Shown: one piece after another, positions 7,610-15,689 of the stretch
Position numbering within the stretch: position 1 is the first letter of the stretch
How the letters are laid out: the number at the start of each line of letters is the position of its first letter
NCBI RefSeq assembly: GCF_013408535.1
Contig: NZ_JACBZA010000001.1
Span: 1,054,001-1,118,000, forward strand
Length of the DNA stretch: 64,000 bases
Reading direction: 5' to 3'
From: Actinopolymorpha cephalotaxi
GTDB lineage: Bacteria > Actinomycetota > Actinomycetes > Propionibacteriales > Actinopolymorphaceae
Made by a program: the position numbers and the translations under genes
Notes under the pieces: generated by a model
What the model was told of the DNA's origin: nothing
The model's database searches: none
Seen by the model: only the letters and a program-made list of their open reading frames with translations

Positions 7610-9394
7610 TCAGCGCCGGTGCCGGCCCCGAGCGGTGGCCTCCTGCGCGACCTCGGGTCCGCGCCCGCGCAGTGGGACCTCGCGTACGGCGAGAACGGCG
7701 AGGAACGCCAGCACCACCAGCGGCAGTGCCATCAGGTAGATCCGGTCCAGGCCGAGGGTGAAGCCCTCCCGTACGACCGACCGCAGCGGTTCGGACAGCC
7801 GGGCGATCTCCGCGGGCGTACCCAGGTGTGGTGCCGACGCGCCCCCGGACGGCCGCGCCCGCACACCGTGCTCGGCGAGCAGCGCGGGGATGGCGGAGGT
7901 GAGCCGGGAGCTGAGCACCGCGCCGAACACCGCGACCCCCACCGCTCCACCCATCGAACGGAAGAACGTCGAGGCGGACGTGGCGATGCCGAGGTCGCGC
8001 CGTTCGGAGGTGTTCTGCACGGCGAGGATCAGCACCTGCATGGTGAAGCCCAGCCCCGCGCCGAAGACCAGCATGTAGCCGCAGACGGCGACCATCGGGG
8101 TGTCCACCCGCAGCGTGGCCAGCAGGCCGGTGCCGACGCCGACCAGGGTCAGGCCCACCAGCGGGAACACCTTCCAGCGTCCCCACCTCGTGATCGCCCG
8201 GCCGCTCAGCACCGACACCGACAACATCCCGACGACCAGCGGAAACGTCAGCAGACCGGACGCGGTGGGGCTCTGGCCCCGCACGACCTGGAGGTACTGA
8301 GGCAGGTAGATCATCGCGCCGAACATCGCGAAGCCGGTGAAGAACGCCGCGGTGCCGGTGAGGTTGAAGGTGGGGTTGCGGAACAGCCGGGGCGGCAGGA
8401 TGGGTTCGGCGGCCCCGCGTTCGACCAGGACGGCCGCGACCAGCCCGCCGAGGGCGAGCGCCGCGAGCAGCAGCGACCAGCCCGACACCCAGCCGAACTC
8501 CTTGCCGCCGAGCGAGGCCAGCAGCAGCAGCGATGTCACCGACCCGGTGATGACGGTGGCGCCGAGCCAGTCGATCCGGGTCCGGCGGCGTTCCCGCGGC
8601 AGGTGCAGCGTCTTCTGCAGGACGACCGAGGCGAGTACGGCGATCGGGATGCCGACGTAGAAGCACCAGCGCCAGCCGGGCCCGTCGACGAGGAAGCCGC
8701 CGATCAGCGGGCCGGCGACGGTGGCCACGCCGAACGACGCGCCGAGGTAACCGGAGTAGCGGCCGCGCTCGCGGGGGCTCACGATGTCGGCCATGATCGC
8801 CTGGGACAGCGCCATCAGGCCGCCGGCGCCGATGCCCTGCCCGGCCCGGGCGGCGATCATCTCGCCCATCGACTGGGACAGCCCGGCCAGCGCCGAGGTC
8901 ACCACGAAGACGGCGATGGCGACCTGCATCAGCGGCTTGCGGCCGTACAGATCGGAGATCTTGCCCCACAGCGGTGTGGAGACGGTGGTGGTGAGGAGGG
9001 TGGCGCTGGCCACCCAGGCGAGCTGGTCCTGGCCGCCCAGGTCACCCACGATCGTGGGGAGGGCGGTGCCGACGACGGTGCCGGACAGCGAGGAGACGAA
9101 CAGGCACAGCACAAGGGCCCAGACGATCTCCAGAATCTCCTTGTGGGTGAACGCCGGAGGACTGGAGGTGGTCGCCGCGGTCGCGGCCGGTCCGGGCTCT
9201 GCGGCGCTGGAGACGGCGGCCGGGCCGACCGCGCTGGGGGCGGCCGCCGGGACGGGCGAGGCGGGGGCCGGGACACTCGGCGCGCTCTCCGCGCGGGAGT
9301 TGGGGCGGGGGCTGGGAACCGGGCCGGCGGGCTGACGGTCGGTGGAACGGCTGGTCGGACTTGTGACGCTGGTATGTGAACCGGGCGCGGACAT
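7610..9394 (-). CDS. DHA2-family (14-TM) MFS multidrug exporter
   Basis: 594-residue EmrB/QacA-type drug:proton antiporter in the cytoplasmic membrane. About 85 Pro/Ala/Ser-rich residues precede the first helix. The rest holds 14 predicted helices, including the family motifs LWGKISDLYGRKP (motif A) and GQGIGAGGLMALSQAI, and the antiporter-type segment SGYLGASFGVATVAGPLIGG. The substrate is unknown; such pumps export dyes, antibiotics or lipids. The ATG at 9394 has no clear ribosome site, but a TATTCT -10 candidate (9446-9441, minus strand) gives a leader of about 40 nt. No adjacent regulator gene is seen, though a palindrome lies in the promoter. Confidence 0.9.
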   Translation of the reverse strand: MSAPGSHTSVTSPTSRSTDRQPAGPVPSPRPNSRAESAPSVPAPASPVPAAAPSAVGPAAVSSAAEPGPAATAATTSSPPAFTHKEILEIVWALVLCLFVSSLSGTVVGTALPTIVGDLGGQDQLAWVASATLLTTTVSTPLWGKISDLYGRKPLMQVAIAVFVVTSALAGLSQSMGEMIAARAGQGIGAGGLMALSQAIMADIVSPRERGRYSGYLGASFGVATVAGPLIGGFLVDGPGWRWCFYVGIPIAVLASVVLQKTLHLPRERRRTRIDWLGATVITGSVTSLLLLASLGGKEFGWVSGWSLLLAALALGGLVAAVLVERGAAEPILPPRLFRNPTFNLTGTAAFFTGFAMFGAMIYLPQYLQVVRGQSPTASGLLTFPLVVGMLSVSVLSGRAITRWGRWKVFPLVGLTLVGVGTGLLATLRVDTPMVAVCGYMLVFGAGLGFTMQVLILAVQNTSERRDLGIATSASTFFRSMGGAVGVAVFGAVLSSRLTSAIPALLAEHGVRARPSGGASAPHLGTPAEIARLSEPLRSVVREGFTLGLDRIYLMALPLVVLAFLAVLAVREVPLRGRGPEVAQEATARGRHRR

Positions 9395-9440
9395 CGCGGG
9401 GTGAGCACTCCTGTTCTGTGGGGGTTCGGTCGACTTTCAC

Positions 9441-9463
9441 AGAATATGGTTGCTTAGCGCAAC
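9441..9463 (-). promoter_or_regulatory. MFS promoter with palindromic operator candidate
   Basis: On the minus strand GTTGCGCTAAGCAAC (9463-9449) is an interrupted palindrome (GTTGC arms) immediately upstream of a TATTCT hexamer (9446-9441). The stretch is locally AT-rich. A repressor site controlling the exporter is plausible; no regulator gene is adjacent. Confidence 0.4.
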
Positions 9464-9640
9464 TTTGATTTCGAACGCCGGAACGCATCGGCCCGCTGAC
9501 CGTCATCGGCCGCGCCGGCCGACCTCCCGTACGGCCATGGAGAATCCCGACATCCCGGCGGATCCCGCTCGGCCGGTGTCCTAGGGTGGCGACGACTGCC
9601 GGGCGCACAGAACGGCGTGACGGCGTGAGGGGAGGCCACC

Positions 9641-10423
9641 GTGGACACCTGGGTGCGGCTGGAGGTCGAGGACGGCGTCGGCACGATCCGGCTCGACCGT
9701 CCGCCGATGAACGCGCTGGACACCGCCATGCAGGAGCAGATCCGGGCGGCGGCGCGGGAGGCGACCGAGCGCGAGGACGTGGCCGCGGTGGTGCTCTACG
9801 GCGGTGAGCGGGTGTTCGCCGCCGGCGCCGACATCAAGGAGATGCTGGACATGTCCTACGCCGACATGGAGGTCCGGTCACACGGGCTGACCTCGGCGTT
9901 CGACAGCGTGGCCCGGATCCCCAAGCCGGTGGTGGCCGCGATCACCGGGTACGCCCTCGGCGGCGGCTGCGAGCTGGCGCTGACCGCCGACCGGCGGATC
10001 GGCGCCGCGACGGCCCGCCTGGGCCAGCCCGAGATCAAGCTCGGCGTGATTCCGGGCGCGGGCGGCACCCAGCGGCTGGCACGGCTGGTCGGCCCGTCGG
10101 TGGCCAAGGACCTGATCTTCACCGGGCGGATGGTCGACGCCGCCGAGGCGCGCGCCGTCGGGTTGCTGGACGAGGTGGTCGAGGACGAGGCGCCGGACGC
10201 CGTCTACGCCGCGGCCCGGGCCTGGGCGGCGCGGTTCGTCGGTGGGCCGGCGGTGGCGCTGCGGGCGGCCAAGTCCGCGATCGACCGGGGGCTCGACGTC
10301 GACCTCGGCACCGGCCTGGAGATCGAACGCCAGAGCTTCGCCGCGTTGTTCGCCACCGAGGACCGCACGATCGGGATGCGCGCGTTCGTGGACAAGACAC
10401 CGCCCCGCTTCGAGGGACGCTGA
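9641..10423 (+). CDS. Enoyl-CoA hydratase/isomerase family protein
   Basis: 260-residue crotonase-fold protein. The oxyanion-hole segments are FAAGADIKEML and TGYALGGGCELAL. The catalytic-site region is GQPEIKLGVIPGAGGTQRL, in which the glutamate of PEIKLG aligns with a catalytic glutamate of enoyl-CoA hydratases. A second acidic residue is present in ARAVGLLDEVV. This supports a true 2-trans-enoyl-CoA hydratase in beta-oxidation rather than a divergent isomerase, though the chain length is unknown. The GTG start is preceded by GAGGGGAGG. It stands alone between the MFS exporter and a methyltransferase. Confidence 0.88.
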   Translation: MDTWVRLEVEDGVGTIRLDRPPMNALDTAMQEQIRAAAREATEREDVAAVVLYGGERVFAAGADIKEMLDMSYADMEVRSHGLTSAFDSVARIPKPVVAAITGYALGGGCELALTADRRIGAATARLGQPEIKLGVIPGAGGTQRLARLVGPSVAKDLIFTGRMVDAAEARAVGLLDEVVEDEAPDAVYAAARAWAARFVGGPAVALRAAKSAIDRGLDVDLGTGLEIERQSFAALFATEDRTIGMRAFVDKTPPRFEGR

Positions 10424-10531
10424 CCGAGGACGACGGGCACTCGCCGGGTCCTGGCGTACGACCGATCCTGCTGTCCGACCGTACGACCGAACTGTGCCGT
10501 CACGACCGAACCGCCGACCGCAAGGAGTCCG

Positions 10532-11563
10532 ATGTCGTCGCACGTCGAGGAGTTCGCACCGGACTCGAGCACGCCCAGCACACCGAGACCATCGAGCACA
10601 CCGAGCACGCCGGTCGACCCGGCACCGCACCCGGTGGCGAGTGTTGAGGAGGTGGCGGCGGCCTGGGGCGACCCCAAGCTCGCCAACGTGCTCTACCACG
10701 ACTGGGAGGCGCAGAGCTACGACTCCAAGTGGTCCATCTCCTTCGACGACCGCTGCATCGCCTACGCCCGGGACCGGTTCGTGGCCGCCACCGGTGCGGC
10801 CGGCTGGCCGTACGCGAAGTCGCTGGAGGTCGGTTGCGGCACCGGCTTCTTCAGCCTCAACCTTCGTCAGGCCGGCGTCGTGGACGAGGTGCACGTGACC
10901 GACCTGTCGCCGGGCATGGTGGAGGCGGCCCGGCAGAACGCCCGCCGGCTCGGGTTCGAGGCACAGGGCCGGGTGGCCGACGCCGAACGCCTGCCCTACC
11001 CCGACGGGACCTTCGACCTGGTGGTCGGGCACGCGGTCATCCACCACATCCCCGACGTGGAGCTCGCGTTCGCGGAGATGCTGCGGGTGCTCCGTCCGGG
11101 CGGGCGGTTCGTGATCTGCGGCGAGCCGACGAGGTACGGCGACCAGGTGGCGCGCAAGCTCTCCCAGGCGACCTGGTGGCTGGCGACCAGGGCCACTCAC
11201 CTGGCACCGCTCCGCACACGCTGGGCCCGCTCGAAGGAGGAGCTGGACGAGTCCTCCCGCGCCGCGGCCCTTGAGTCGGTGGTCGACCTGCACACCTTCG
11301 ATCCGGACGCGCTGGCCCGTACCGCCGAGCGTGCCGGCGCGGCGGATGTGCGGACCGTCACCGAGGAGCTGACCGCCGCGTGGTTCGGCTGGCCGGTCCG
11401 TACGTTCGAGTACGCCGTCAACCCCGACCGGCTGGGCTGGGGGTGGGCCACCTTCGCCTACCGGAGCTGGCAGCGGCTGAGCGCGGTCGACCGGCTGCTG
11501 AAACCGGTGGTGCCCGCCGAGCTCTACTACAACGTCTCGATCACCGGAATCCGCCGCCCGTAG
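10532..11563 (+). CDS. Class I SAM-dependent methyltransferase
   Basis: 343-residue methyltransferase. The SAM motif I is LEVGCGTGFFSLNL, motif II region VADAERLPYPDGTFDLVVGHAVIHHI, and a post-motif segment LRVLRPGGRFVICGEPTRYG follows. About 40 Ser/Thr/Pro-rich residues precede the domain, and about 150 residues follow it, rich in Ala and Trp, possibly a substrate-recognition region. ATG 10532 has AAGGAG 6 nt upstream. The substrate cannot be inferred; ubiquinone/menaquinone-type and small-molecule methyltransferases share this architecture. Confidence 0.8.
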   Translation: MSSHVEEFAPDSSTPSTPRPSSTPSTPVDPAPHPVASVEEVAAAWGDPKLANVLYHDWEAQSYDSKWSISFDDRCIAYARDRFVAATGAAGWPYAKSLEVGCGTGFFSLNLRQAGVVDEVHVTDLSPGMVEAARQNARRLGFEAQGRVADAERLPYPDGTFDLVVGHAVIHHIPDVELAFAEMLRVLRPGGRFVICGEPTRYGDQVARKLSQATWWLATRATHLAPLRTRWARSKEELDESSRAAALESVVDLHTFDPDALARTAERAGAADVRTVTEELTAAWFGWPVRTFEYAVNPDRLGWGWATFAYRSWQRLSAVDRLLKPVVPAELYYNVSITGIRRP

Positions 11564-11638
11564 AACCCGGGCGTGTCGCCGGATGACCGACATCGGAGGC
11601 AGAGCGGTCGAGGCGTGGTCAGACGAGCACGAAAGTGA

Positions 11639-11644
11639 TACGTT
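11639..11644 (+). promoter_or_regulatory. Candidate -10 for the cold-shock gene, long leader
   Basis: TACGTT with an imperfect TGGTCA 17 nt upstream would give an mRNA leader of about 185 nt before the Csp start. Long structured 5' leaders are typical of cold-shock mRNAs. No coding sequence is evident between 11564 and 11836. Confidence 0.35.
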
Positions 11645-11836
11645 CCTGCGCGGTCGTTCGTCGTTTCGACAAGACGCGCGGGAGCGAGTGTCGCAGGCTT
11701 TTCCGAGGCAGTTCGGTGGTCTGGGCGCGTGGCTCTCGGCCCGCGGAATCGACACGCGGGAAGTGCCCCGTGGCGACTCGGTGCTCGTGAGGTTCGAGTG
11801 CTGCACCAACGTCTCCGCGAGGGGAAACAGAAAAAC

Positions 11837-12037
11837 ATGGCGCAGGGAACCGTCAAGTGGTTCAACGCTGACAAGGGCTTCGGCTTCATCTCCGTCGACG
11901 GCGGTCAGGACGTGTTCGTCCACTTCTCCGCGATCGTCGCCGACGGCTACCGCTCACTGGATGAGGACCAGCGCGTCGAGTTCGACGTTGTGCAGGGTCC
12001 CAAGGGACCGCAGGCGGAGAACGTCCGCTCGGTCTGA
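11837..12037 (+). CDS. Cold-shock protein, single CSD
   Basis: 66-residue OB-fold RNA chaperone. It has the RNP1 motif [10 protein letters not shown] and the RNP2 motif VFVHFSAI on a [13 protein letters not shown] core. It binds single-stranded RNA/DNA and melts secondary structure at low temperature or in growth. A purine-rich GAGGGGAAAC precedes the ATG; longer in-frame starts upstream only add non-conserved sequence. It is followed by two hairpins and is probably monocistronic. Confidence 0.95.
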   Translation: MAQGTVKWFNADKGFGFISVDGGQDVFVHFSAIVADGYRSLDEDQRVEFDVVQGPKGPQAENVRSV

Positions 12038-12080
12038 TCCTCTTCCGGGTGTGGTCGCACACATCACGGTGAGAAACGCG

Positions 12081-12149
12081 ACGAAGGTCCGCAGGTCTCC
12101 TGCGGGCCTTCGTCATGTTCGGGTGGTGCGCCCGCGGGTTTCCCGCGGG
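12081..12149 (+). terminator. Double hairpin terminator of the csp gene
   Basis: A 15-bp stem with one wobble pair (12081-12095 with 12099-12113, loop TCT) is followed by a second hairpin of CCCGCGGG arms (12131-12138 with 12142-12149). GCGGGCCTTCGTC follows both, so the downstream arm appears duplicated. Confidence 0.8.
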
Positions 12150-12185
12150 CCTTCGTCGTGTCCGGGGCCACGCCGCCTCATGCCA

Positions 12186-12191
12186 TAGGGT
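12186..12191 (+). promoter_or_regulatory. Leaderless -10 (TAGGGT) for acyltransferase
   Basis: TAGGGT ends 8 nt before GTG 12200 and there is no Shine-Dalgarno, consistent with transcription starting at or next to the start codon. Confidence 0.5.
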
Positions 12192-12199
12192 CTGGTGCC

Positions 12200-12949
12200 G
12201 TGGTACGTCGTTCCCGGGATCCGCGGCAGGCCCGCTTCCTCACTCCGGCCAGCCTGCGCTGGGTGGTCCGCCACCGTGCCTGGACGCCCTACTACCTCCT
12301 GCGCTACTGGCGCTTTCTGCTGTTCCGGTTGCGGCACCCGCACGTCGTCACCGAGGGGTTCGTCTTCCTCGGCAGGCGGGTCGAGGTGCGCGCCCGGCGC
12401 GGCTACGGCCGGCTGGTCCTGGGCCGGTGGGTGCACCTCGGTGACGGCACCCGGCTGCACGCGCACGAGGGCACGCTCCGGATCGGCGACAAGTGCGTGC
12501 TGGGCCGGGACGTGACCGTCAACTGCTACCTGGACGTCGAGATCGGCCGGTCCTGCCTGTTCGCCGACTGGGTCTACGTCTGCGACTTCGACCACGTGAC
12601 CACCGACCTGACCGTTCCCATCAAGGACCAGGGGCTGGTGAAGTCGCCGGTGCGGATCGGTCCGGACTGCTGGCTGGGAACGAAGGTCACCGTGGTCCGC
12701 GGTACGACCGTCGGCACCGGCGCGGTGCTGGCAGCGCACGCGGTGGTCCGCGGCGAGGTGCCCGACTTCGGTGTGGCGGCGGGGGTGCCGGCCCGGATCG
12801 TGAAGAACCGCCGGGACGCCTACGCGGCGGACGCGGGCCGACGGGCCTATCTCGAGGGTCTGGCCCGAGGTGCCGAGGAGGCCGCCGACCGGGCGGCCCG
12901 GGAAGCCCGGGAAGCCCGGCCCGGTCAGCCGGCGCGGGGCTCGTCCTGA
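12200..12949 (+). CDS. Left-handed beta-helix (hexapeptide repeat) acyltransferase
   Basis: 249-residue protein of the LbetaH acyltransferase group (maltose/galactoside O-acetyltransferase-like). Hexapeptide repeats run from LVLGRWVHLGDGTRL through LRIGDKCVLGRDVTV to VRIGPDCWLGTKVTVVRGTTVGTGAVLAAHAVV. A DFDHVTTD segment supplies a likely catalytic histidine, and the ending GVAAGVPARIVKNR is the usual coenzyme A-binding close. The 60 or so N-terminal residues are basic and aromatic and may touch the membrane. It probably acetylates a sugar or cell-surface glycan. The GTG at 12200 is preferred over 12158 because of the leaderless -10. The 3' end overlaps the convergent BlaI gene by 25 bp. Confidence 0.8.
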   Translation: MVRRSRDPRQARFLTPASLRWVVRHRAWTPYYLLRYWRFLLFRLRHPHVVTEGFVFLGRRVEVRARRGYGRLVLGRWVHLGDGTRLHAHEGTLRIGDKCVLGRDVTVNCYLDVEIGRSCLFADWVYVCDFDHVTTDLTVPIKDQGLVKSPVRIGPDCWLGTKVTVVRGTTVGTGAVLAAHAVVRGEVPDFGVAAGVPARIVKNRRDAYAADAGRRAYLEGLARGAEEAADRAAREAREARPGQPARGSS

Positions 12950-13389
12950 CCGAGGGACTCCGGCTCGGCGCGCCCTTCGGGCCGGTCGCGCGGATCCCCG
13001 GCCCGGCCTTCCTCGCCGGTGCCCTGCTCCTGGCCGAGTGAGACGACCCGGAGTGCGTCCCGGAGCGCGGACTGCTGCTCGGGGTTCATCGCCTCGATGA
13101 AGTAGACCAGCGCGGTGGCCGGTCCGGCGGCGGCCGACCATGCGTCGTGCATGAGGGCGGCGGTGTAGGAGTCACGGGACATCACCGGTGTGTAGACGTA
13201 CGCCCGGCCGGCGGCCTCCCGGCGCAGCCAGCCCTTGCGGTACAGCTTGTCCAGCACGGTCATCACGGTGGTGTGCGCCAGCGTGCGCTCCGGCGCCAGC
13301 ATCCGGCGGACCTCGCGCACCTGGAGGGGACGGTCGGTGGCCCACAGCTGGAACATCACCTGTTCCTCGAGCTCACCGAACGCCCGCAT
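12925..13389 (-). CDS. BlaI/MecI/CopY family repressor
   Basis: 154-residue penicillinase-repressor family protein. A winged helix spans roughly residues 1-80: FGELEEQVMFQLW, LQVREVRRML, LAHTTVMTVLDKLYRKGWLRRE and GRAYVYTPVMSRD. A dimerisation helix region (MNPEQQSALRDAL) and a charged, low-complexity tail follow. ATG 13389 has GGGAGG upstream. No BlaR1-type sensor protease is adjacent, so it is an orphan repressor. Two ATCGTAG half-sites upstream may be operators, giving autoregulation. The next plus-strand gene is an M23 peptidoglycan peptidase, which makes a cell-wall link attractive but unproven. Confidence 0.88.
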   Translation of the reverse strand: MRAFGELEEQVMFQLWATDRPLQVREVRRMLAPERTLAHTTVMTVLDKLYRKGWLRREAAGRAYVYTPVMSRDSYTAALMHDAWSAAAGPATALVYFIEAMNPEQQSALRDALRVVSLGQEQGTGEEGRAGDPRDRPEGRAEPESLGQDEPRAG

Positions 13390-13470
13390 CCCGCCTCCCG
13401 CCGCATTCAGCACGAATTCCTGCCGGCACGCGGTCGGTGTGATCTGTGTCACATGTCAAGGCTGGCTTGC

Positions 13471-13486
13471 TATCGATCATCGTAGA
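13471..13486. promoter_or_regulatory. Candidate BlaI-type operator, half site
   Basis: ATCGTAG (13479-13485) sits about 90 bp upstream of the repressor start. The same half site forms a full palindrome at 13672-13690. The left arm is degenerate. Confidence 0.3.
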
Positions 13487-13671
13487 CGTCTCCAGCCGGC
13501 CCGTCGTGGCTCCACGAAACGAACAAATCGGCATTCTCGGCACTCTTCGACGAAGAGATGTCTTTTCGCGAAAGCTCACGTCAATGCAGCTTTCCTGCCG
13601 TTGTGAAACCGCCCGGCGGCAGTCCGTACCCATGAAGTCGCGACTATATCCGGGCGCTGCCTTCTCCACCA

Positions 13672-13690
13672 CTACGATCGCGCATCGTAG
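13672..13690. promoter_or_regulatory. Candidate operator palindrome CTACGAT-n5-ATCGTAG
   Basis: Perfect 7-bp inverted repeat around CGCGC in the gap between the BlaI repressor and the M23 peptidase. It contains a TACGAT -10-like hexamer, so binding would block a promoter. The shared half site near the repressor suggests one regulator acts on both. Confidence 0.45.
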
Positions 13691-13952
13691 AGCGCTGCGA
13701 AACACGGGCTGGAAAGAGCCGAAGGTCCTCTGTTAGACCTGTCGCCGGACCCGATGACCTGGGGATTCGTGAAGAATTCACCGCTCGTCACCGGGTTCGG
13801 TAAACGTCCGCAATGGCACCCAGTTCTTTCTCGGGGGGCGGCTCCAGCGCCGCCACGCCTGGGTGACTCACGCCCGCACCAGGGCACGGTACGCCACATT
13901 TCCGCGCCACCGGCGCGGCAGTGCGGGCTGCCGTCGAACGAGCGAGGAAGCG
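13691..13952 (+). ncRNA. Long structured 5' leader of the M23 peptidase, possible ydaO-like element
   Basis: About 260 nt with no convincing ORF lie between the operator palindrome and the peptidase start. The sequence has several G-rich and C-rich complementary stretches, including a GGCGG/CCGCC hairpin around 13842-13857. A TGGGTGACTC element after it resembles the GGGGTGAATC core of ydaO (c-di-AMP) riboswitches, which often precede actinobacterial cell-wall hydrolase genes. The other conserved blocks are not clearly visible, so this is only a candidate. Confidence 0.3.
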
Positions 13953-14903
13953 TTGGATTCTTTCCGGAGACGCCTACACGCCCTGTGGGGCATCCGCTGG
14001 CGCAACATTCCCTTGACAGCAGCGGCCGGAATTGTCGCTCTCGGGCTGGTCGCCGGCGGTCTCGCCCTGGCGTTCGGGCCTGGTTCTCAGCCGGAGAACG
14101 CCGCGCTGAGCACGGCCGCCGGTGAGAACAAGCCGGCCGCCGGCGCGGTGGAACGCATCGACGCCGCGGCCGCGATCGCGAAGGACTCCGCGGCGAAGAA
14201 GGCGGCGCAGGAGAAGGCCTCGGCCGAGCAGGCCGAGCGCACCCGGGTCGCCGAGCAGCGGGCCGCCCGGTCCGAGCAGCGGCGCGCGCTGGCCGAGCAG
14301 GCCGCCGCCGAGAAGAAGGCCGCCGAGAAGAAGGCCGCGGAGAAGAAGGCCGCCAGGAAGGCCGCCGCGAAGAAGCGGGCCGAGCGGGCCGCCGCCGAGC
14401 GGGCCGCCGCCGAGCGGGCTGCCGAGAAGCGAGCCGCGAAGAAGATCGCCCTGAAGAAGACGGCAGCCCACAAGGCCGCGCTGGCCGCCAAGAAGGCGCC
14501 GCAGTGGGTGCTCCCGGTGACGTCGTACCACCTCACCGGACGGTTTGGGCAGAGCGGCAACAACTGGGCCTCCTCCCACCACGGACTCGACTTCGCCGCC
14601 GACACCGGCACCCCGATCCACGCGGTGGGCAGGGGCGAGATCATCAGTGCCGGTTGGCAGGACGCCTACGGGAACGCGATCGAGATCCGCCACCCGGACG
14701 GCACCGTCACGCTGTACGGCCACATGTCCCGGTTCGCCAAGACCGGCGGCAGCGTCAAGGTCGGCGACGTGATCGGCTACGTCGGCGCGACCGGGAACGT
14801 CACCGGCCCGCACTGCCACCTCGAGGTCCGGCCGCACGGCGGCGGTCTCGAGGACGCGGTGGACCCGTTCGTCTGGCTGAAGAACAAGGGCCTGAACCCC
14901 TGA
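13953..14903 (+). CDS. Membrane-anchored M23 family metallopeptidase with Ala/Lys/Glu coiled coil
   Basis: 316 residues from a TTG preceded by GAGGAAG; an in-frame ATG at 13863 would add 30 residues. A short basic N-terminus, one membrane helix or signal (PLTAAAGIVALGLVAGGLALAF) and a long Ala/Lys/Glu/Arg-rich coiled coil of about 110 residues lead to a C-terminal lysostaphin-type M23 domain. Zinc ligands are in SSHHGLDFAAD and GPHCHLEVRP, with GHMSRF as the catalytic loop. It should cleave, or regulate cleavage of, peptidoglycan cross-bridges outside the membrane. The architecture resembles EnvC/NlpD-type or RipA-associated hydrolases. A long leader suggests post-transcriptional control. Confidence 0.85.
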   Translation: MDSFRRRLHALWGIRWRNIPLTAAAGIVALGLVAGGLALAFGPGSQPENAALSTAAGENKPAAGAVERIDAAAAIAKDSAAKKAAQEKASAEQAERTRVAEQRAARSEQRRALAEQAAAEKKAAEKKAAEKKAARKAAAKKRAERAAAERAAAERAAEKRAAKKIALKKTAAHKAALAAKKAPQWVLPVTSYHLTGRFGQSGNNWASSHHGLDFAADTGTPIHAVGRGEIISAGWQDAYGNAIEIRHPDGTVTLYGHMSRFAKTGGSVKVGDVIGYVGATGNVTGPHCHLEVRPHGGGLEDAVDPFVWLKNKGLNP

Positions 14904-14992
14904 GCGACGGCCGCCTCCACAAGACACTGAACACCCCGTAACAACCCCGTACCACCCGAATCGCGGCACCATTCCGGGAGTCGCGACTCACC

Positions 14993-15030
14993 CGCTGCCC
15001 CAGGACCGCCTCGGCGGACCTGGGGCAGCG
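14993..15030 (+). terminator. Terminator after the M23 gene
   Basis: Perfect 12-bp stem CGCTGCCCCAGG/CCTGGGGCAGCG (14993-15004 with 15019-15030) with a small inner CCGC/GCGG hairpin. Confidence 0.8.
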
Positions 15031-15074
15031 TCGTGTCCGCCTCGGAGTCCGCGGGCAGCCTCCGGTTTGATTAC

Positions 15075-15101
15075 TTAGCAAGGCTAAGTTAGCCTGGCTA
15101 A
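15075..15101. promoter_or_regulatory. Twin TTAGC-n3-GCTAA palindromes upstream of marR
   Basis: Two palindromes, TTAGCAAGGCTAA (15075-15087) and TTAGCCTGGCTAA (15089-15101), are spaced 14 bp centre to centre and end 3 nt before the MarR ATG. They contain a TAGCCT -10-like hexamer. They fit a MarR autoregulatory operator, but partly resemble the IdeR/DtxR iron box. Confidence 0.7.
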
Positions 15102-15104
15102 GCA

Positions 15105-15644
15105 ATGGCCGGACAGTACGAATCTCGCTCCGAAGCTCTCTCCGAACCCCGCGGCGCCGTAGGCGTCGGGCCGCTCGCCCGGGAGCTTCGCCCCCTCGTG
15201 TACCGCCTGTACGACGTCGTTCGCCGGCACTCACCGGATCTCGGCGTCACCCTCACCCAGGGCTCGGTCCTCGGCGTCCTGGTCCACGACGGCCCGCAGA
15301 CCATGAGCACCCTCGCCGCCCGCGAAGGTGTCCGCCAGCCGTCGATGACCAACGTCGTGAGCCGGCTCGAGCGCGCGGGCTACGTGCGCCGGCGGCCGGC
15401 CGAACACGACCGGCGGATGGTGGTCGTGTCCGCGACGGACAGGGCCCGCACCGACCTGGCCCGGGTCGTCGTCGCACGTGAGGAGTTCCTCCGCGAGCGG
15501 CTGACCCGGCTCGGCCCCGCCGACCGCGAGGCGGTCGAGGCCGCGCTGCCCGCGCTTGCCCGGCTGGTCGCCGCCGATCCGATCGCCGCCGATGCGGTGA
15601 GCACCGATGCGGTGAGCACCGGCCAGGTGAGCACCGGCCGGTGA
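15105..15644 (+). CDS. MarR family transcriptional regulator
   Basis: 179-residue winged-helix repressor: dimerisation helices around LARELRPLVYRLYDVVRRH, recognition helix MSTLAAREGVRQPSMTNVVSRLERAGYV and wing RRRPAEHDRRMVVVSATD. The C-terminal tail has a degenerate repeat (Ala-Asp-Ala-Val-Ser-Thr). The ATG abuts twin palindromes, so the protein likely represses its own transcription and that of the MFS gene 46 bp downstream, relieved by a small ligand exported by that pump. There is no Shine-Dalgarno, so the mRNA may be leaderless. Confidence 0.9.
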   Translation: MAGQYESRSEALSEPRGAVGVGPLARELRPLVYRLYDVVRRHSPDLGVTLTQGSVLGVLVHDGPQTMSTLAAREGVRQPSMTNVVSRLERAGYVRRRPAEHDRRMVVVSATDRARTDLARVVVAREEFLRERLTRLGPADREAVEAALPALARLVAADPIAADAVSTDAVSTGQVSTGR

Positions 15645-15689
15645 GACGTACCCCGAATCCCGTTCCACAAGAAGGAAGGTTCTGCTCCC

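Noticed and set aside
6434-9379. Open frame of 981 codons on the plus strand across mscR and the MFS gene
   Set aside because: It is antisense to two well-recognised genes, its composition (His/Gln/Arg/Gly-rich) is typical of a high-GC shadow frame, and no motif is recognisable.
13446-13736. 96-codon plus-strand ORF in the gap between BlaI and M23 genes
   Set aside because: Cys/Arg-rich composition without recognisable domains or ribosome site, in a locally lower-GC region better explained as promoter and leader.
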